This document shows positions 47,191 to 60,870 of a stretch of DNA of 64,000 nucleotides, piece by piece. The notes under the pieces are model-generated. The model was given only the letters and a program-made list of their open reading frames with translations. It was not told where the DNA came from and ran no database searches. The stretch lies in assembly GCF_015832195.1 (NCBI RefSeq), contig NC_052027.1, positions 8,180,149 to 8,244,148 of the forward strand. Reading direction: 5' to 3'. The position numbers and the translations under genes were made by a program. The first letter of the stretch is position 1; each line of letters begins with the position of its first letter. This stretch comes from Motacilla alba alba. Lineage: Eukaryota; Chordata; Aves; Passeriformes; Motacillidae.

Positions 47191-49824
47191 GGAATTGATG
47201 GGTCTCATTCTGCCCATACATTCAAAGCAAATGGGCTGCTAGTCTCCATCCCTTACTGTGGCCTTTGCTTGGTAATGAACTTTCTATTTTAGCTCAAATA
47301 ATGCTGGAGTAACAGGAATTTACCTGTGTTGTTTAACCTCCTCAACAGGTTCTACATCTGTCTCTGCTTCCTGATTTCTTCTGTAGTAATGCATGCAGTG
47401 GGCTGGCACTGGAATTTAATGTTTTCACTGCTCTCTGGACAGCAGGACTAAATCTCTTGGGGGCTATAAAAAGAATGTAAAATGCTCTGTCTGTTGGTCT
47501 AGGAATGCCATGCCTTCCACTGGCTGGGGTGCATCTTTCACCTTCAAATGTCTTTAAGGATAGTACCATTTTGAGCAAAAAAGGCAAGAAATTGCATAAT
47601 AACAATACCAGAAAGAAAGCAAGCAAAACACTGATAAAAGAAAGCTCAAATTTAGTGTTTCCATGTGAGTCTTTCTAATATCTGAATTGAAGCAGATAGA
47701 AAGAGAAAATGCACTGTTCTCTCTGTTTAAAAATGAACAGTACTGTAACTATTCCTTTTTATTTCAAGGAAGGAAAAATTACAATGAGTTAGTGCTTGCA
47801 AGCTCTTGGCAAAAGCTGTTTTCTTAAAACAGTAACTGCATTGCCCAAGGAAAATAAAAAGGTTAAGTTTCTCAGAGAAACTCAATTGAAATGTGCCTTT
47901 GCTCTAACAAGCTTTTTGCATACTTGTGAGCAGAACAGACAAACTTATTGGTTGAAATTTCCTATAAAGGACATGGTGATGGGATAAGCAGGTATCCACC
48001 ACCAGTGAGTTATTTTAGTAACTCAGTGTGCTTTGCCGGAAACACAAGACATGGAGTTCACCCAGGGATTCTTTAGATTTACCAGTGGTTGAGAACAAAA
48101 ATTATAGGTAATTTTCCTTTCATCTCTTCTTTCCCATTTATATTTCAAGGTCATCATCATCCCCTTAATATCAGGACCCCTCCCTGGAGCAATATGCGAA
48201 GATTACTCTTATTTTCTTGGAGGTAATGCTATGAAATTACCTGTAGTCTTTGGGTAATTTACACAGTCATGTGGATGAAATCATATTTTTCCTAGAGAGA
48301 TTGCCATCTGCTAGTAGACTGCTTTGCTGCCATGTTGGACAAGGTTTACTGAAAACTCCCGACAAATATTTTTTAATCTTCTATAAATTCAGTATTTTAA
48401 ATGTATTTTCATGTTGCCTTGATGTGTAGTAGCAAGCTGTATTTAGTTGTCAAGTATGACTTCACTCCATGAGGACTGTGAGATCTTTTAAAAAGTTATA
48501 GTAGGTTTAAAAAAGGAGGAGAAAAGACAACTGCTATATTTTTTTAGTAAAATTTGCTAACTTTAGTTTCACATTTCAATCGAACATTTATATCTAGTTT
48601 TTTTTTACCCTCGCAATCAAAACAAGCTGGTGCCAGTATTCACCTGGCAAGTATTTATATGGCAATTAGAAACTGATAGAGGAAACTCTCCTCTTGCTAG
48701 CCAAAGAAGGAGTGCTATTAGATTACAGAAAATATTATCCTCTGTGCTGTACATTTTGCATTTATTTACCTTCAGATTTTTTCCCCCCATTTTATCATTT
48801 ATGATTTCCCGCACTGATTTCAGGAGATGTATTTATAACCTCATGAGTGAAATGAAATTCATGTTTAATAATGGTTCTGAGGCTATGTACAGCCCCAGTA
48901 GTGTGAAACACCATTAACAGGAAAGGTTAATGAAGGCACAGAGAAACAAAGTTATTTGCTGATGCTGCATTGCTAAGTTTAGGACATAAGAAAAAGTTGA
49001 AGTGAGATTGCTTCTCTTTCTGTCAAATATCTTAATAATGGGATTTTCTCTTTTCTGTGGGGATGTCACATAGAACACATTGCATTAACATTTTTAGGTA
49101 TTGACTGTAAGGTCACTGAACACTTTACGGTCCATAACTAAAAGCACTCAATGAGACAGAGCCTGATGCCAATATTTGTAATTGGAACGGGACTTGTTTA
49201 GACAAAGAGAAATGTGAAAACGAAATAACACTGATTGATTGTCCATCAGGAATTGGACATCAGCCTCCATTCAAAAATTCTGCAAAACTTGGCAAAGAGG
49301 CCCTATTTAGTCACATTTTATTGTGGGAGCCAGTGCTGAGTTCTGCTGAGTGAAACTTTTTTGCTTTTTTATTTTAATATTTGTAATCCATGGCATGGAT
49401 TGACATTGATAATGTTCATTTCTAGAGTATATTGTCTATACTGTACATTGTCTAGCTCTTTTGCACACACACCCACACCCCTCTCTAGTTTTGGTTTCCA
49501 TTAGCTGCCCAACCTGTCCATTGCAAGAAATTGGGATGGATGGAAATTGGTGTGATGCTGTGTAGAGACTGTCTACAGCCTAGGCACGAGGAAGATGTGC
49601 TGGCTTCATTTTAACATCCTGCAAATCTGGTGATGGAAGAGCCTCACTATCTGAGCCAGATGTGTGGCAGAGGAAGGGGAGTTAAACAAGAGGGTAGGTA
49701 GCAGCTTCCTGTGCAGTGTTATAGGTTTTTGTAACATTGGGCTTTCCCCAGTTCCAATCTAACACACTGGGTGGGGGTGCAGGAGGTTGTTTTATGGCTG
49801 GATTTTGCTATGTCTCAGGAAAGC
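47191..49824. other. Non-genic stretch
   Basis: AT-rich with no recognisable feature. Confidence 0.4.
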
Positions 49825-49847
49825 TTTTATTTTTATTTTTATTTTTT
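49825..49847 (+). repeat. Short (ATTTTT)3 repeat
   Basis: A residues at 49829, 49835 and 49841 in a T background give a period of six. Confidence 0.8.
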
Positions 49848-51733
49848 ACAAGAGAACATTAAGGCACTATTTCAGTTTTGAAGGCACTTCGAAATCTCTG
49901 AAAATGACCAAATGAGAAAGGTCCCTAGCAGTTCAAGTTAAAAGAAGTGAAGATTGTAGTTTCTGTGCCCTTACTACTTCAGATAACTTCTTATTTCAAT
50001 AGATTTAGGTATTAACAGGCTTTTGCGATACCCTTTCAGATTTTGAATTTCACTCTAGGCTCATATCAAATTTTTATAAGTAAATTTACAAATAATGTTT
50101 TGTGATTCCAGGGCATCCTTGGCTCGCTTCGTGCTGGGCAAGACATCAAAGAAATTGGTCAGGTTTCCAGCAATGGCACACATTTATATCACTTTCCCTA
50201 TAAGAATGTGATTAAAGTAATAATAATGGGGTTTTGCCCAAAAGCACTCTGAATTTCTTTGATTTAGCATATCTTCATAGTGACATGCTTGGCTTTCTCA
50301 TCATGTCCTTTATGCAGATTAATGTAAATATGTCCTGAATGATTGATCAGATGGAATCTATACTCTTTGAATGTATAATTTTACCAGCTATAATTTAGCA
50401 GCCTCTGCACGTGTGTGTTGATATACATACAGGTATTTATAGGTAGCACACACCTCTGCTTTTCTGTGTGCCCTCCTGGTGCACACATGGTAGATTCTGT
50501 ATATATCCTGTCTCACTGGATACTCTCCAACTTTCTGTCTGGTAGCAGGCTGTGTCAGGTTTCTCTTGAAAATATCTGCGTGCCACAGAGATTTCATCAT
50601 TCCCAGCCAAGTGAGGGATTTCACTGCTCAAAAGTAGTACTGAAACCCAGGTCATGGACCAATTTAAGGTACAGTGTTTTCCAACACACCAAATCTTACC
50701 TTGAGCTTTTCATCACTTGAGCAGAAATTTCTAACAGTCTTTCTGGACCTGTCAGGTGTGGAGAAAATTAAATTGTGTCATTTCCATATAAAGAGATTAC
50801 TTGGTGTCGTTTCCTCACAACCAGGCATGTGAGATGGAAATAGTCACAAAGAGCTTTATTCACAGAAGCTTCTGTTCCTAGAGGAAGGGCCCACAGCAGT
50901 TCTGGATGAACATCAGATCAACCACACCAAAATCAGAGAAAGATTTATCAGCTGCACTGCTGTAAGGTGAAGAGTACTGAACAAAGTAAAGCAAATTGAT
51001 GAATAGCTGTTGTGAGTTACTCATCCCAGGAGCTTCTGCCAAACTGTCCAGCCATCTGTGGAGGGGGGAGATTGTGCAAACCCTTTGTCCCTGAGGGCTT
51101 CCCAGCTGGTGGTGCCTCTGTGAACACCCCTGGGTGCTGCATGGCCCCAGGACTGGCCTCTCTGGGGCCCACTTCACAAATGCTCTTGAAGACTGTCAAA
51201 GGACCATGTGATGGCAGCAAGAACTTCAATAATACAAAACCTCTCCCAGATTTTTGATATCATGCATTTATGGGTGCTCCGTGTACTTTTTAACCAAGAG
51301 GTGCAATCCCCCTTTGGATGGAGTCACACTGGCTTAAAACCTTGGGGGTTTTTAACCTTATTTGATAACACTAGATCTCCTCCTTATATGGAAAAGGTGG
51401 TATTTTAAAAACACAAACTGTAGAGATGCAGTGGCGTTTTATTTACTTTCCTTGAGCTACCAATGAGCCCATAGTCAGAACAGTCCAAGTTTCTGACTCT
51501 AAGCAAGGTCTAGTGGGGCAATGCAGTTGTTTGAAGCTTTTTGTGAGGAAGCATCATCCTTTCATCTTTCTTTGCTTGCTTCCTAAATCCTTGTAATTTA
51601 CAATGTGTTTACAGAAGAATTGGGGTTACATGGCCATGGTTGGAAGCTTTGAAAATTAATTGTCCTGAGCAATCTCTGTATTTCTTTTCCTTTTGAGTCT
51701 ATAATACAATGTTCTGCTTGGGTCCTCTGAACA
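49848..51733. other. Non-genic stretch
   Basis: No gene recognised. A GC-richer section at 51030-51180 carries open frames on both strands without motifs. Confidence 0.4.
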
Positions 51734-51968
51734 CGGCTGCAGTCGACTTTAAAAATGAATCTGCTGCCCCTCTTATCACTGTAACACATAACTGTTCAAA
51801 AGGAAGCTGACAGAGCTAATTCGAGCTTTTTCCCTAGGACGTGTCAGCTGGCAATCTTTGTTTAAACACTGTGAATGTTATTAAACTTCGTCTTTATTGC
51901 ATTTTTAATCTTAAAATTAGGCAGTCCAGCTTTGAATCCATTCCCATCGAGAAGTGAAGATTAGGTCG
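51734..51968. other. AT-rich block with retained CpGs (possible conserved non-coding element)
   Basis: Seven CpGs (51734, 51744, 51822, 51840, 51889, 51948, 51967) occur in 235 bases of otherwise AT-rich DNA, well above the visible background. In methylated vertebrate DNA, retention of CpG outside islands can reflect selective constraint. The block holds homeodomain-like TAAT cores and an E-box-like 'cagctgg' (51846). Conservation itself cannot be judged from one sequence. Confidence 0.2.
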
Positions 51969-51969
51969 G

Positions 51970-54900
51970 TGTCTTGAGCAGTCAAACAGATTTGTAATCT
52001 GCTGTGTGGCTTTTAAAGCAGTCCAAGTTCTGTGTCATTATGAGCCATCTGAATAATGAATTAGTAACTCTGAACAGAAATATACATAATATATACTATA
52101 TGTGTAATTTATACTTCGTAGATAAAATTCAGCCAATGAAGATAGCACTTGTACTGCTGTATCTTTGCTAACAGTTTTAGGAGGCTATATTGTCAAGTGT
52201 CATAGAAATATCTGATTCTTGCACGTAAGATTTGTGGCAGCAGTGGGGTACATGTTCTCACTTAACAACGGAAATTCAGTATTGCAGGGGTCTTGCAGTG
52301 TCATTTCACAGAGGCATGAATTTTCATCCTGTGTCTAGTTCATGTAATGGTGTAAGCAAAGATTAATTTGACATGTCAGAAGTTGAAAGGATAGCTACAT
52401 TTAGGACTATAATCTTCCCTTATAACATATTAATGACAGTTTTATATCTCTGTCAAAAGGAAAATGTACCTCTTATTACCCTTAGTAGTAGAGTATAATT
52501 TATTTATTTTATTGGTTACACAAAGGACACAAGATGTGGATTGGTATTTCAGCCAATTGTCTTAAAATTTGCGGAGTGTAAGGGTATAATTTCTCTCTTC
52601 CAAAATGCTGGCTGGATTTCTTAATGAAGCCTAAAGGTTGTGGTGCCACTTGGAGCAATTACTGTTATGTCTCTTATTGCTGCCCTTTAGCATGAATGAA
52701 GCCAGAGGCCTAACTGCAAAAGTCAGAAAAAAAACCTAATCCATTAAATTGACTATTCTGTTGTAGCTACTGGAGATTTAACTGATGTCTTTACTTTGTT
52801 GAAAATAATTGATTTTCTGTAGTACCTCAACTTCTTGCAATAGATGATAAAGGCAGAATGCAGAGATAAATTCAGTTATTAAAGAAATATTTACTTAACA
52901 CTTTAATGAATCAAACCATATTTGAATATTTCAGATCAAGGCTATTGAGAAAATTAATCCCGAATTATCTTCAAGTTTTTTGAGAAGATTGAGGTAATTT
53001 CATTTATTCTTGAGTGAAGACATATAGAATGCTAATATGGCTGGCAGGAAAACTACAGTACCAAGGTGCACAAAAACATGATACTGTGAAATCAGCTTCA
53101 TTTTCACTGGAATGAAAAGGCCTTTTGAGAGATTTTACAAAATACAAGTGCAAGTAATCTGCTGCACTTCAAAGTTACTAAGTGCTTAGGGCATTCCTTT
53201 GGCAGGAACCAGGTTCAAGCTACTGAGAGAAACAGCAAAGGGATTTGAAGTTAGGTTTTCTGCATCCTAAATGAGTGTTCTGGTTTTGTTTTTTTGGTTG
53301 GTTTTTTTTTTTTTAAATTTTCCTTCATTTCAGTATGTTGACTGCTGAATACATTTGTTCTACACATGGGGCACAGACCATTAAAGGTGTAAGGTGTAGT
53401 GGTTTCCTGTTGTCCCTTGGGAACAGTCAAACAAGTTTCTCAAAGTGAAGTGTGTTCAGATGAACAGTTTTGCCCATCCCTTGAGGTCTGTCCAAGCTGA
53501 CTTAGTTTGAGGGCTTTAATTGCCACTGTGCCATGTTACAGCCACATGTGCAGCTCCATAGCAGGAGTGGCTTTGGTGAGGAGGTACTAGCTCCTTTTAG
53601 CTTGTTCAGCTTCCTCACAAAGCTTCTCTGGGACCATTTGTCTTCTGGCATGTCCAAGATGCAAATCCATGGAATCAGCTGGAGCACTGCCTCTTTGCTC
53701 TTTTGGCCTTGAACCTGTGTTTCCAAGCTTTAAGGAAAAGAGTACCAGGGATGGGATTTTTTGGAAGTTATCAAGAGGCAAAAGTTGCCTCTCGGGTTCA
53801 TGCTCACTCTGTATCTGATCTGTGTTTTTGTGGGGCATGAGGAACCTTCTGCAGTGGATGGTGCTGGAAGCTGGGCAGGTGTTCAGTAGGAACCCAGTAA
53901 TACCAAGTAAACTGGAGAATATTTATGTTTTAGAAATGCTTGTGCTTTCTGGCAACTCAGAAAAGTGATGACACCCTGATGTGAGCTGGGTCTTTTTTTC
54001 CTCCTTTCTTTGTGTTACTGCTTTATTTAAGAGGAGGTGGCTTCAGAAGTGTGTCCCTTGTAAATACATGTTCTAAAATTCTATTTTTGCTTTGGTCCCT
54101 TTCAAAATTGAAAGGGAAACAGTTAGTAGAACACTTGATAAAATTTTAGGGTTTATATTCTAAAAGCTTTCCTTAGGCTGCCTTAGGATTTCTTAAGTGG
54201 CACATTTCAGTGGCTGATTATGCTACTAGTTATGCAGTACATAACTTGTAACAGAAAAAATCTATTATATGGCTGTAAAAATGCAGATGGGCACTATCCT
54301 TAGCTGCCATATCCAGCTCATGCCACATCAGTTGATATTAAAATCCTGGTAGTTTCATATTTTGGGGATTAGATGCTGATAGTAGAGAAATGATGAGTAC
54401 ATCAAAGTTTTTTTCTTTTTTTTTTTCTTTTCTTTATGAACATCATGTAATCTGTGAGGAAGGAAAAACAATAGGTCAGTAAGAAACAGGACTGGCCCAA
54501 GCCCTGTTGTCTGAAGTGGGCAGTGTCCAGTTTGCTGGTGCTGAGGGGCAGAGCCAGCATGGGACAATGTGGCACAGGACATCACCCCTCCATCACAGCC
54601 ACAGCTGTGCTCTCTGGCCTAAATCAAAGCTGGAACCCCACCAAGTTACTGGCTGCACAAACACAAAAGAAGTGATTTAGAGGAGACTGAAAGCTAAGTA
54701 AGTACAAGAAGCAAATATGGCAGGAGAATGGGGCAGGGGTAAGATGTTGTTTGGAGAAGATGGTAAATGAATGGCAGAGCTCAAATAGACTCAGGCATCC
54801 TGACATCCACACTAACATTCTGTCCCCTTCACTGCATTGCTTGTGAAAACATCCTGCCCTGAAAAATGGCAGTAGGTGCATACTGAAGTAACCTGTGTCA

Positions 54901-57333
54901 AGCTAGATGTTTCATTTTATTTTCATTTATAATTCAGGAAACACATTTTGCAGAAAAATGTCTCAATGGTTCTAGTCATTACAAGCAGTGTGTGCTGCAG
55001 GAGGCTCATTCTGGGCAGAGAAATATTGTGCTTGCCCTCTGAATCTTTATTACAGCAAACAACTATCTTAAGCTCTGAATTGAATATTTGTGATTAAAGA
55101 TAGGTTTAAAACTGTAAGAGGCCAGGTACATAGAATAAATATTTCCTTTGAGCAGTACAGGTGATGCCAGTGCCATCTAAATATTTAGCATTCCTTTTCT
55201 GACATGTTTTTCTGACTGCAGTGACACCTACTGAGATGATATTGGATTCTTATTTTACAATACCCTTTTTCCAAATTAATTGCCTATCCGTAATCAGTCA
55301 ACCATGGCTGCTGTTTGCAAGCAACATCTTCTGTACAGCTCTGAACAAGTGAATTAATGCCAATTAATTTCCAGTTATTATTCAAGAAACAGAATGATAG
55401 TTGGGGCAGTAGTGTCTCTTGCTGTCTTTTTGAATAGTCTCTTGAGATCCTAATGTCCAGTGAAATAAAAAGAGGCAGATAGGAGGAGAGCACCATCAGA
55501 TGCTTTTTGAAAAATGGTGTTTGGTGATTGAGTGCTGAGTGTCGAGAGGAAGGTTTAAAGCAATAATCCCACAGGCTGAAAAAGGAGCATGACACTGCAC
55601 AACATGCAAAGGCTCCCCTTTGAAAACAGAGTTCTATTAATAGTCACATAGTGATGCTGTCTCTTGCTACAGACGACCTTTTCTTTTGAGGAAGATATTT
55701 AGATATTTTGAAGTTTCACATATAGATTAAAAAAAGTTCTTACAGGGATTTTTATTCCTACCAGGACACGGTCCAGATTGCAGAGGATTTTTTTGTTGCT
55801 GCATCAGAATAGAGATGGAGTTTTAAATGGAGCAATTTTTATCTAATATGTCTAAAATGTGATCTGTTTGGACATGGGTGGATGGTGGAAGAGAATTGCA
55901 GCCAGGCCAGCCAAAAAATTAGGCTGTGAGAGGGTGGCTCCACCTGGGATCAAACCAGGATGGCAAAGGCAGGAGAAGCTTTGGGCTGTGTTGTTGGGAG
56001 CTAAGAGGAGGTGCAGCAGGCTTGGGATGGGGAGGAAAATCAGTGAGAAACAAAGTCTTACTGCTGAGGATACAGAAATAATGGAAAGTGACAACATAAG
56101 GGGATGAAAATGAATATATGTACATATAAATATATAATTGCAAAAACCCTTGTTAATATATTGGAATTTATTCTCATGCTGCCACTAAAAAAGCACACTT
56201 AGAATTCAGAACAGTCCTCTTGCCATCAGAGATGAACTGGCTCTGGAACAATTAGACTGTGCTTTTGTCTTTGGTATTTACAAGGCTGAATTAAGCTGCA
56301 AAATTAATACAGCTAAAATCATTGCTGGGTCTATACTTTTTTAATTTAATTTTTCTTCTGTCTGGGTAAAAACTAAGTGAGAGATTTGTTTTGTAAATGC
56401 TGGTGTGCCTATATTCATCTCACTTTCATTATTGCCTACCAAGGCATCTAAGACTGGAAAAACATCAGTATCACCCTTTGAGACCAGGGCTGAGTCATGT
56501 AGGGTTGGTTTCTTTGGATGGATTTTCCTTTCCTGCCTTCAGGGACATTCTGCATTTACCTCTTTTCATGTGCATTAAACATCCTGCTGGTTCTCTGTAA
56601 CTTGTGGAATGTTTTCTTTCAAAAGGGTCCAGAAATATGATTCTCTGAATAGAAACCATTGATAGAAACATACAAGCTTGTGCAAAAATTTGGGTTTATT
56701 TCTTGTGACTCAGTTGAGCTGTGATATTAAGTGGATTTTTATTAATTATTAAAGTGAAGAATACAAGAGGGATATGAGTCTTTCCCTAGAAAAGATGAAA
56801 TGTAAGATGAACTGATCCAAACAAACTGAGAATAAGGCTAATATCCTTCCTGTTTCTTATTTAAATTAAAAACAATACTTGGAAAAAAATTTTTGAACTA
56901 AACTATTGTGTGGCTGTTGAGTTAAAGACAGAATTCGGTGCCGTTTGTTTTATTAATAGAGAATAAATTATTATTCATAAATTATTCCTGTAAATGTAAT
57001 GATTTTTAATGTAAGACCTACATTCATTTAAAAATAATTCTTAAAGAAAATGTTTTAGACATGTTTTGAGTTGTGTGCAGCTTTTTAGAGGGGTGTATCT
57101 ATATTGCTGTGTGTATTTTCCTAGACAGGCCTATTTTCCTAGTTTATTGACAAGGTATTCTTTTTCATCAGGCTTTAATTTGCTGACACATATGTATCTG
57201 TTGCTCTCTGCAGCAGCTGAGTTGTTCTATCTAAATGTAAAGGGTTTTCCTGGCTCGGATGCAGGGTACAGGATGAGCCAAGTCTCTGGGGTCTTGCTCA
57301 CAATCATAAGCTGACACTGAGAGCATTTTGCAG
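51970..57333. other. Non-genic stretch
   Basis: No gene or mobile element recognised. It contains oligo-T tracts at 53302-53314 and 54408-54434, an AT-only-like patch near 52080-52120, and many short open frames judged chance. Confidence 0.4.
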
Positions 57334-57481
57334 ATGGTGCTTGGGTGGACAAAAGAAGTGAACATATACACATCTAATGAACGTGCTGAATTGGTTTCTG
57401 TTCAACATTTCTCACTGGACTACCAGAGAAAGGAAATTAAATCAACTCACGACAGCTATCTTGCACATCTCACCTGGGAAG
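57334..57481 (+). other. Weak candidate exon
   Basis: An acceptor-like 'gagcattttgcag' (57321-57333) is followed by an open frame beginning ATGGTGCTTGGG and a good donor-like GAAG/gtatgc (GT at 57482-57483). The block is 148 bp, with 49 full codons open. The polypyrimidine tract before the acceptor is poor, the encoded sequence resembles nothing I know, and there is no partner exon nearby. Chance is the more likely explanation. Confidence 0.15.
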
Positions 57482-58266
57482 GTATGCATGAGGTAGGACA
57501 GGCACTGCTTAACATTAATCAGTCTCCTGAAGTCATTACATTCATGAGGAAATGTAATTCACATGTGATTACTTTTTAATTTACTCTGTAATCACATTCC
57601 AAGTGAACAGGGCAAGCTTAAAATGAAATTTAAAAGTCAAATACTGCTTTGTATTAAGAATTCACAATTTTTATATGCACTTAGGTTAATAAAGATTTTA
57701 CAATAACCATTTGTGACTGAACATATAATTTTTTGATGGAAGCTGGTGCCATATTTTGGATAAAATGCATTTGAATTTTGTCCAAGCATTGCAGTGGACC
57801 CTAGGACTTTAAGGATTATGTTTCATACCAAATTTTCCTCTTGTTTAAACTTTCTTATTTTAATAATAGAACAAAACAAAACAGATATATCCCAGATCTC
57901 ATTTTGCATGAATTAATGCAATTTTAATTTCTGCTTTGCCTCTGAGGCAAATTATACACTTGTTATATCCCTCATCAGGAAAGGCAGGCAGGATTTCCTG
58001 AAAATAGAACTGATTTTATAGAATGACAAATATGGATGTACAGTCATTTCAGACTTTCTTCAAGAGTTTCTTACACTTTTGTTTTGGTCCTAATTTCAGT
58101 GAATCAGTTGTGAAATTCCTGTTTGTCATCAGCTCAGATCTTTGCAGAATAACAAACCTTGAAATCACCTAAACATTTCATCACTTTTACCTCTGAGCTT
58201 ATCACTTCCAAGGAATTGTTGCTTGAAGTGAGGTGGTCAGAAAATAGTTCAGTGTCACTGCAACTG
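57482..58266. other. Non-genic stretch
   Basis: AT-rich with no recognisable feature. Confidence 0.4.
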
Positions 58267-58294
58267 AGTATTGTAAGGGAAGCCTTACAATACT
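58267..58294. other. 12-bp perfect inverted repeat with tetraloop
   Basis: Arms 'agtattgtaagg' (58267-58278) and 'ccttacaatact' (58283-58294) are exact reverse complements with a four-base spacer, 'gaag'. No T-run follows that would suggest a polymerase III terminator, and no known RNA family is recognised. Confidence 0.8.
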
Positions 58295-60849
58295 GGTAAT
58301 CCTACAATCCTGGAGGATGTCTGGGGTAAATTAAAGCAAATTTACCTTGGTTTAGTTTTTAAACTAAGCAAAGTGAGCTTTTTCATGTAACGCTGGATTT
58401 TTGTTTTGTTGGTGCAAATCCAGCCCTCCCTGTGGGGTGTGAATGACCTTGTTCTGCTTTCCCAGAGTGTGCAGAGAACAATGCTGTGCCCCAGAGAGCC
58501 CTGATGCCAATTTCCCTTGCCTGGGATAGGGGCTTGGTCAGCAATAGAGGGAGGACAGAACTATGAATTCACCTCTATACGCTCATCAAGCTGAGGATGG
58601 AGAGCCAGATATCACACTGGCTGTCACTGGGGATTTGCTTCTCTGAGTTTTCGGGTGCAGAAAGATGAGTGGGGCACTCTCCTTTGAGCTGGGCTGCCCA
58701 ACCTGTGGATGAGGAGAGGGTTGGAAGGATGCTTAGTGCTGGAAAAGGGTTGCAATCACTTTTTTTCTGGTGGTGTCCCTTAAAGGAATGAGAAAAAACT
58801 TTTTTTTTCCTTCACAGTTGGCTCTGTGGAAGTGTTGATTTGATACATATGTTATAAATGATCTCTTGGCAAAGAAACACTATGATTAAAAAAGGTAGCA
58901 GCCACCTACATACAAATACATGCAGTTTAGAATTTTGGTTCATTTTCTACTGAGAACACTCTCTGCACTCTTTATTTCTGTGCAGAGGGAAAGGGACACT
59001 ATGAATTAAGACGGAGAAATTCCTGTTGCCTCCACCCTTCATCAAGCAAGAAAGAATATTCTGCCACTAGAGCTCTGCTCTCTCAGTCTCCCCAAAGTCT
59101 TGTGCCCTTTGGTTTGCTGTGCAGCATCTTCCAGAGTGAGAAAACAAACAGGCAAACCTCACCTGTGCATCTTGGCAGGTTTGGTGCAGTTCCTGTGTTC
59201 AAAGCTCTCTGGCTCTCTCAGAATACCCCTTGCTTGGTGGGCAGCCTGCATGCCCTGTGTCACTTGTGTCCCTCTGCCTTCACATGTGCCCCTCCTGAGG
59301 GAGGAATCAGGAGAATTTGGGACATTGCTTTTTACTGACACCTTTTCATGGCAGGGGGACTCATCTGAATCTCAAGTTTCCTCTGCTGTTCTGCTTGTGG
59401 CTCACTACTGGTTTGGGGATTTCTGATCCCAGGGGCTGGAAGTCATCTGCAGAAATGAGACCATGCTGCAAACATGGAAAATGTGAATACAGATTTTTAG
59501 CTTGTGAAGTATTTTCATCTTTGTGAAAGTGATGTTTTGGTAGCATTTCTTAGTTGACTAGCAAAAGCCTGGTTTTTCATTTTGAAGGTTTATGGTGTAA
59601 TGTGGTCAAATGTGGCTAAGAACTGGTTTAAACTAAGATCCTCAGTCTCCTAAAATGCAAAATAAACATCTAAAATCCTTTTAAAAAAAGAGAACTGAAA
59701 CCATGGTTGCATGATTCTTCCTGGAATCTTTAAGTCTTTGACTCCTTCATGTTTAACAACACAAACTGTTGTTAGATGAGCTTTCAGGTCAATTTCTTGA
59801 TCTAAGCTGCTTGGGAAGTTTTACCTTCAAAGCAGAGATTGTCAGTTAAATCAGGCTTTGTTGTGTCCCTTGCTGTTTGTGTGACTTAAGCTATCATGAT
59901 GTGTTTCAAGCTTCAGCAGCGAAAAACTTCTGTAAAAGGACAAGCAGAGGCTTTATATATTTCTAAGGCAGATAACCTTCATAAATAAGGGCACTGAGCA
60001 TGCTGTTGCTAAATTACATCTAAAATATGGTGAGATAGTTGGAATTAGGTTTCCCATGTGCTTGATCTGTGCCCAGCTCTTCGTATGGGTTTATGGAGCA
60101 TGAATAATGAAAGAGACTTTGTACACTAACATCTGGAAAGTCATAAAAGTGTATTTATCACCACCCAAGATAGCAAAGCTGGAAAGTGCTGCGGACCTTG
60201 TATGGGTTGCAGTAGTGACTGAGGAGGTGACTTTAATTGATAAAACTCTCCTGAGTACATTCTGAGCTATGTCTCTTGTCAGATTATTAGAATTGCAATT
60301 ATGATCAAGATAATTATTGTCTTTTATTGTCAAGGACTGGGTGAAATGCAGGTCATATTCTGCTAGCCTTGGTCAGGACAGCATCTCAGCAGCTGAAGGT
60401 GGGCTGTGAAGCATGCCAGGGGTTGTGCTGTAGTTGCTTTGCTCATCCTTTCTAGGGAGACATGTGGAAATCTTTCAGCAGTGCCAAGTAATATGTAAGA
60501 CCTGGACAAAAAGTCCATCTTTCAGGTTTCAACAATAAAGTCTGAAAGGATTTGTGGTCAAAATGTAGCTGAAAATCACCTGCAGTGGCAAGCTGCCCAT
60601 TTCTGAGAGTACACAAATCACCATAGGAATGAAGAACACCAAGGCTTCAGGTCCGGGTTTTTGGTGCCAAATCTTGGTCCTCAGATTGACTCCTCAGCCC
60701 CCACCTGTCCTTGCAGAGAGATCTGTATCTGTAATAGTTCAGGGGGATGCAAGAGCAATCACCTACTCAATCACCAGGGCTTCCCTGGGCTTCACCTGGT
60801 GCTGCTGCATTGGAGACCTGCCATGGGATCTCTCCTGTCCCTACAGGTG
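58295..60849. other. Non-genic stretch
   Basis: GC-richer parts at 58410-58560 and 59100-59300 carry overlapping open frames without motifs. No gene is recognised. Confidence 0.4.
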
Positions 60850-60870
60850 CATTTCACTTCAAGTGAAATG
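60850..60870. other. 21-bp palindrome with IRF-like half sites
   Basis: Arms 'catttcactt' and 'aagtgaaatg' flank a single central C. Each arm contains AAGTGAAA on one strand, the core recognised by interferon-regulatory-factor proteins. Function is not shown. Confidence 0.4.

Noticed and set aside
55940..55965. Reverse-strand B-box-like 'ggtttgatccc'
   Set aside because: No A box and no cloverleaf can be built around it.
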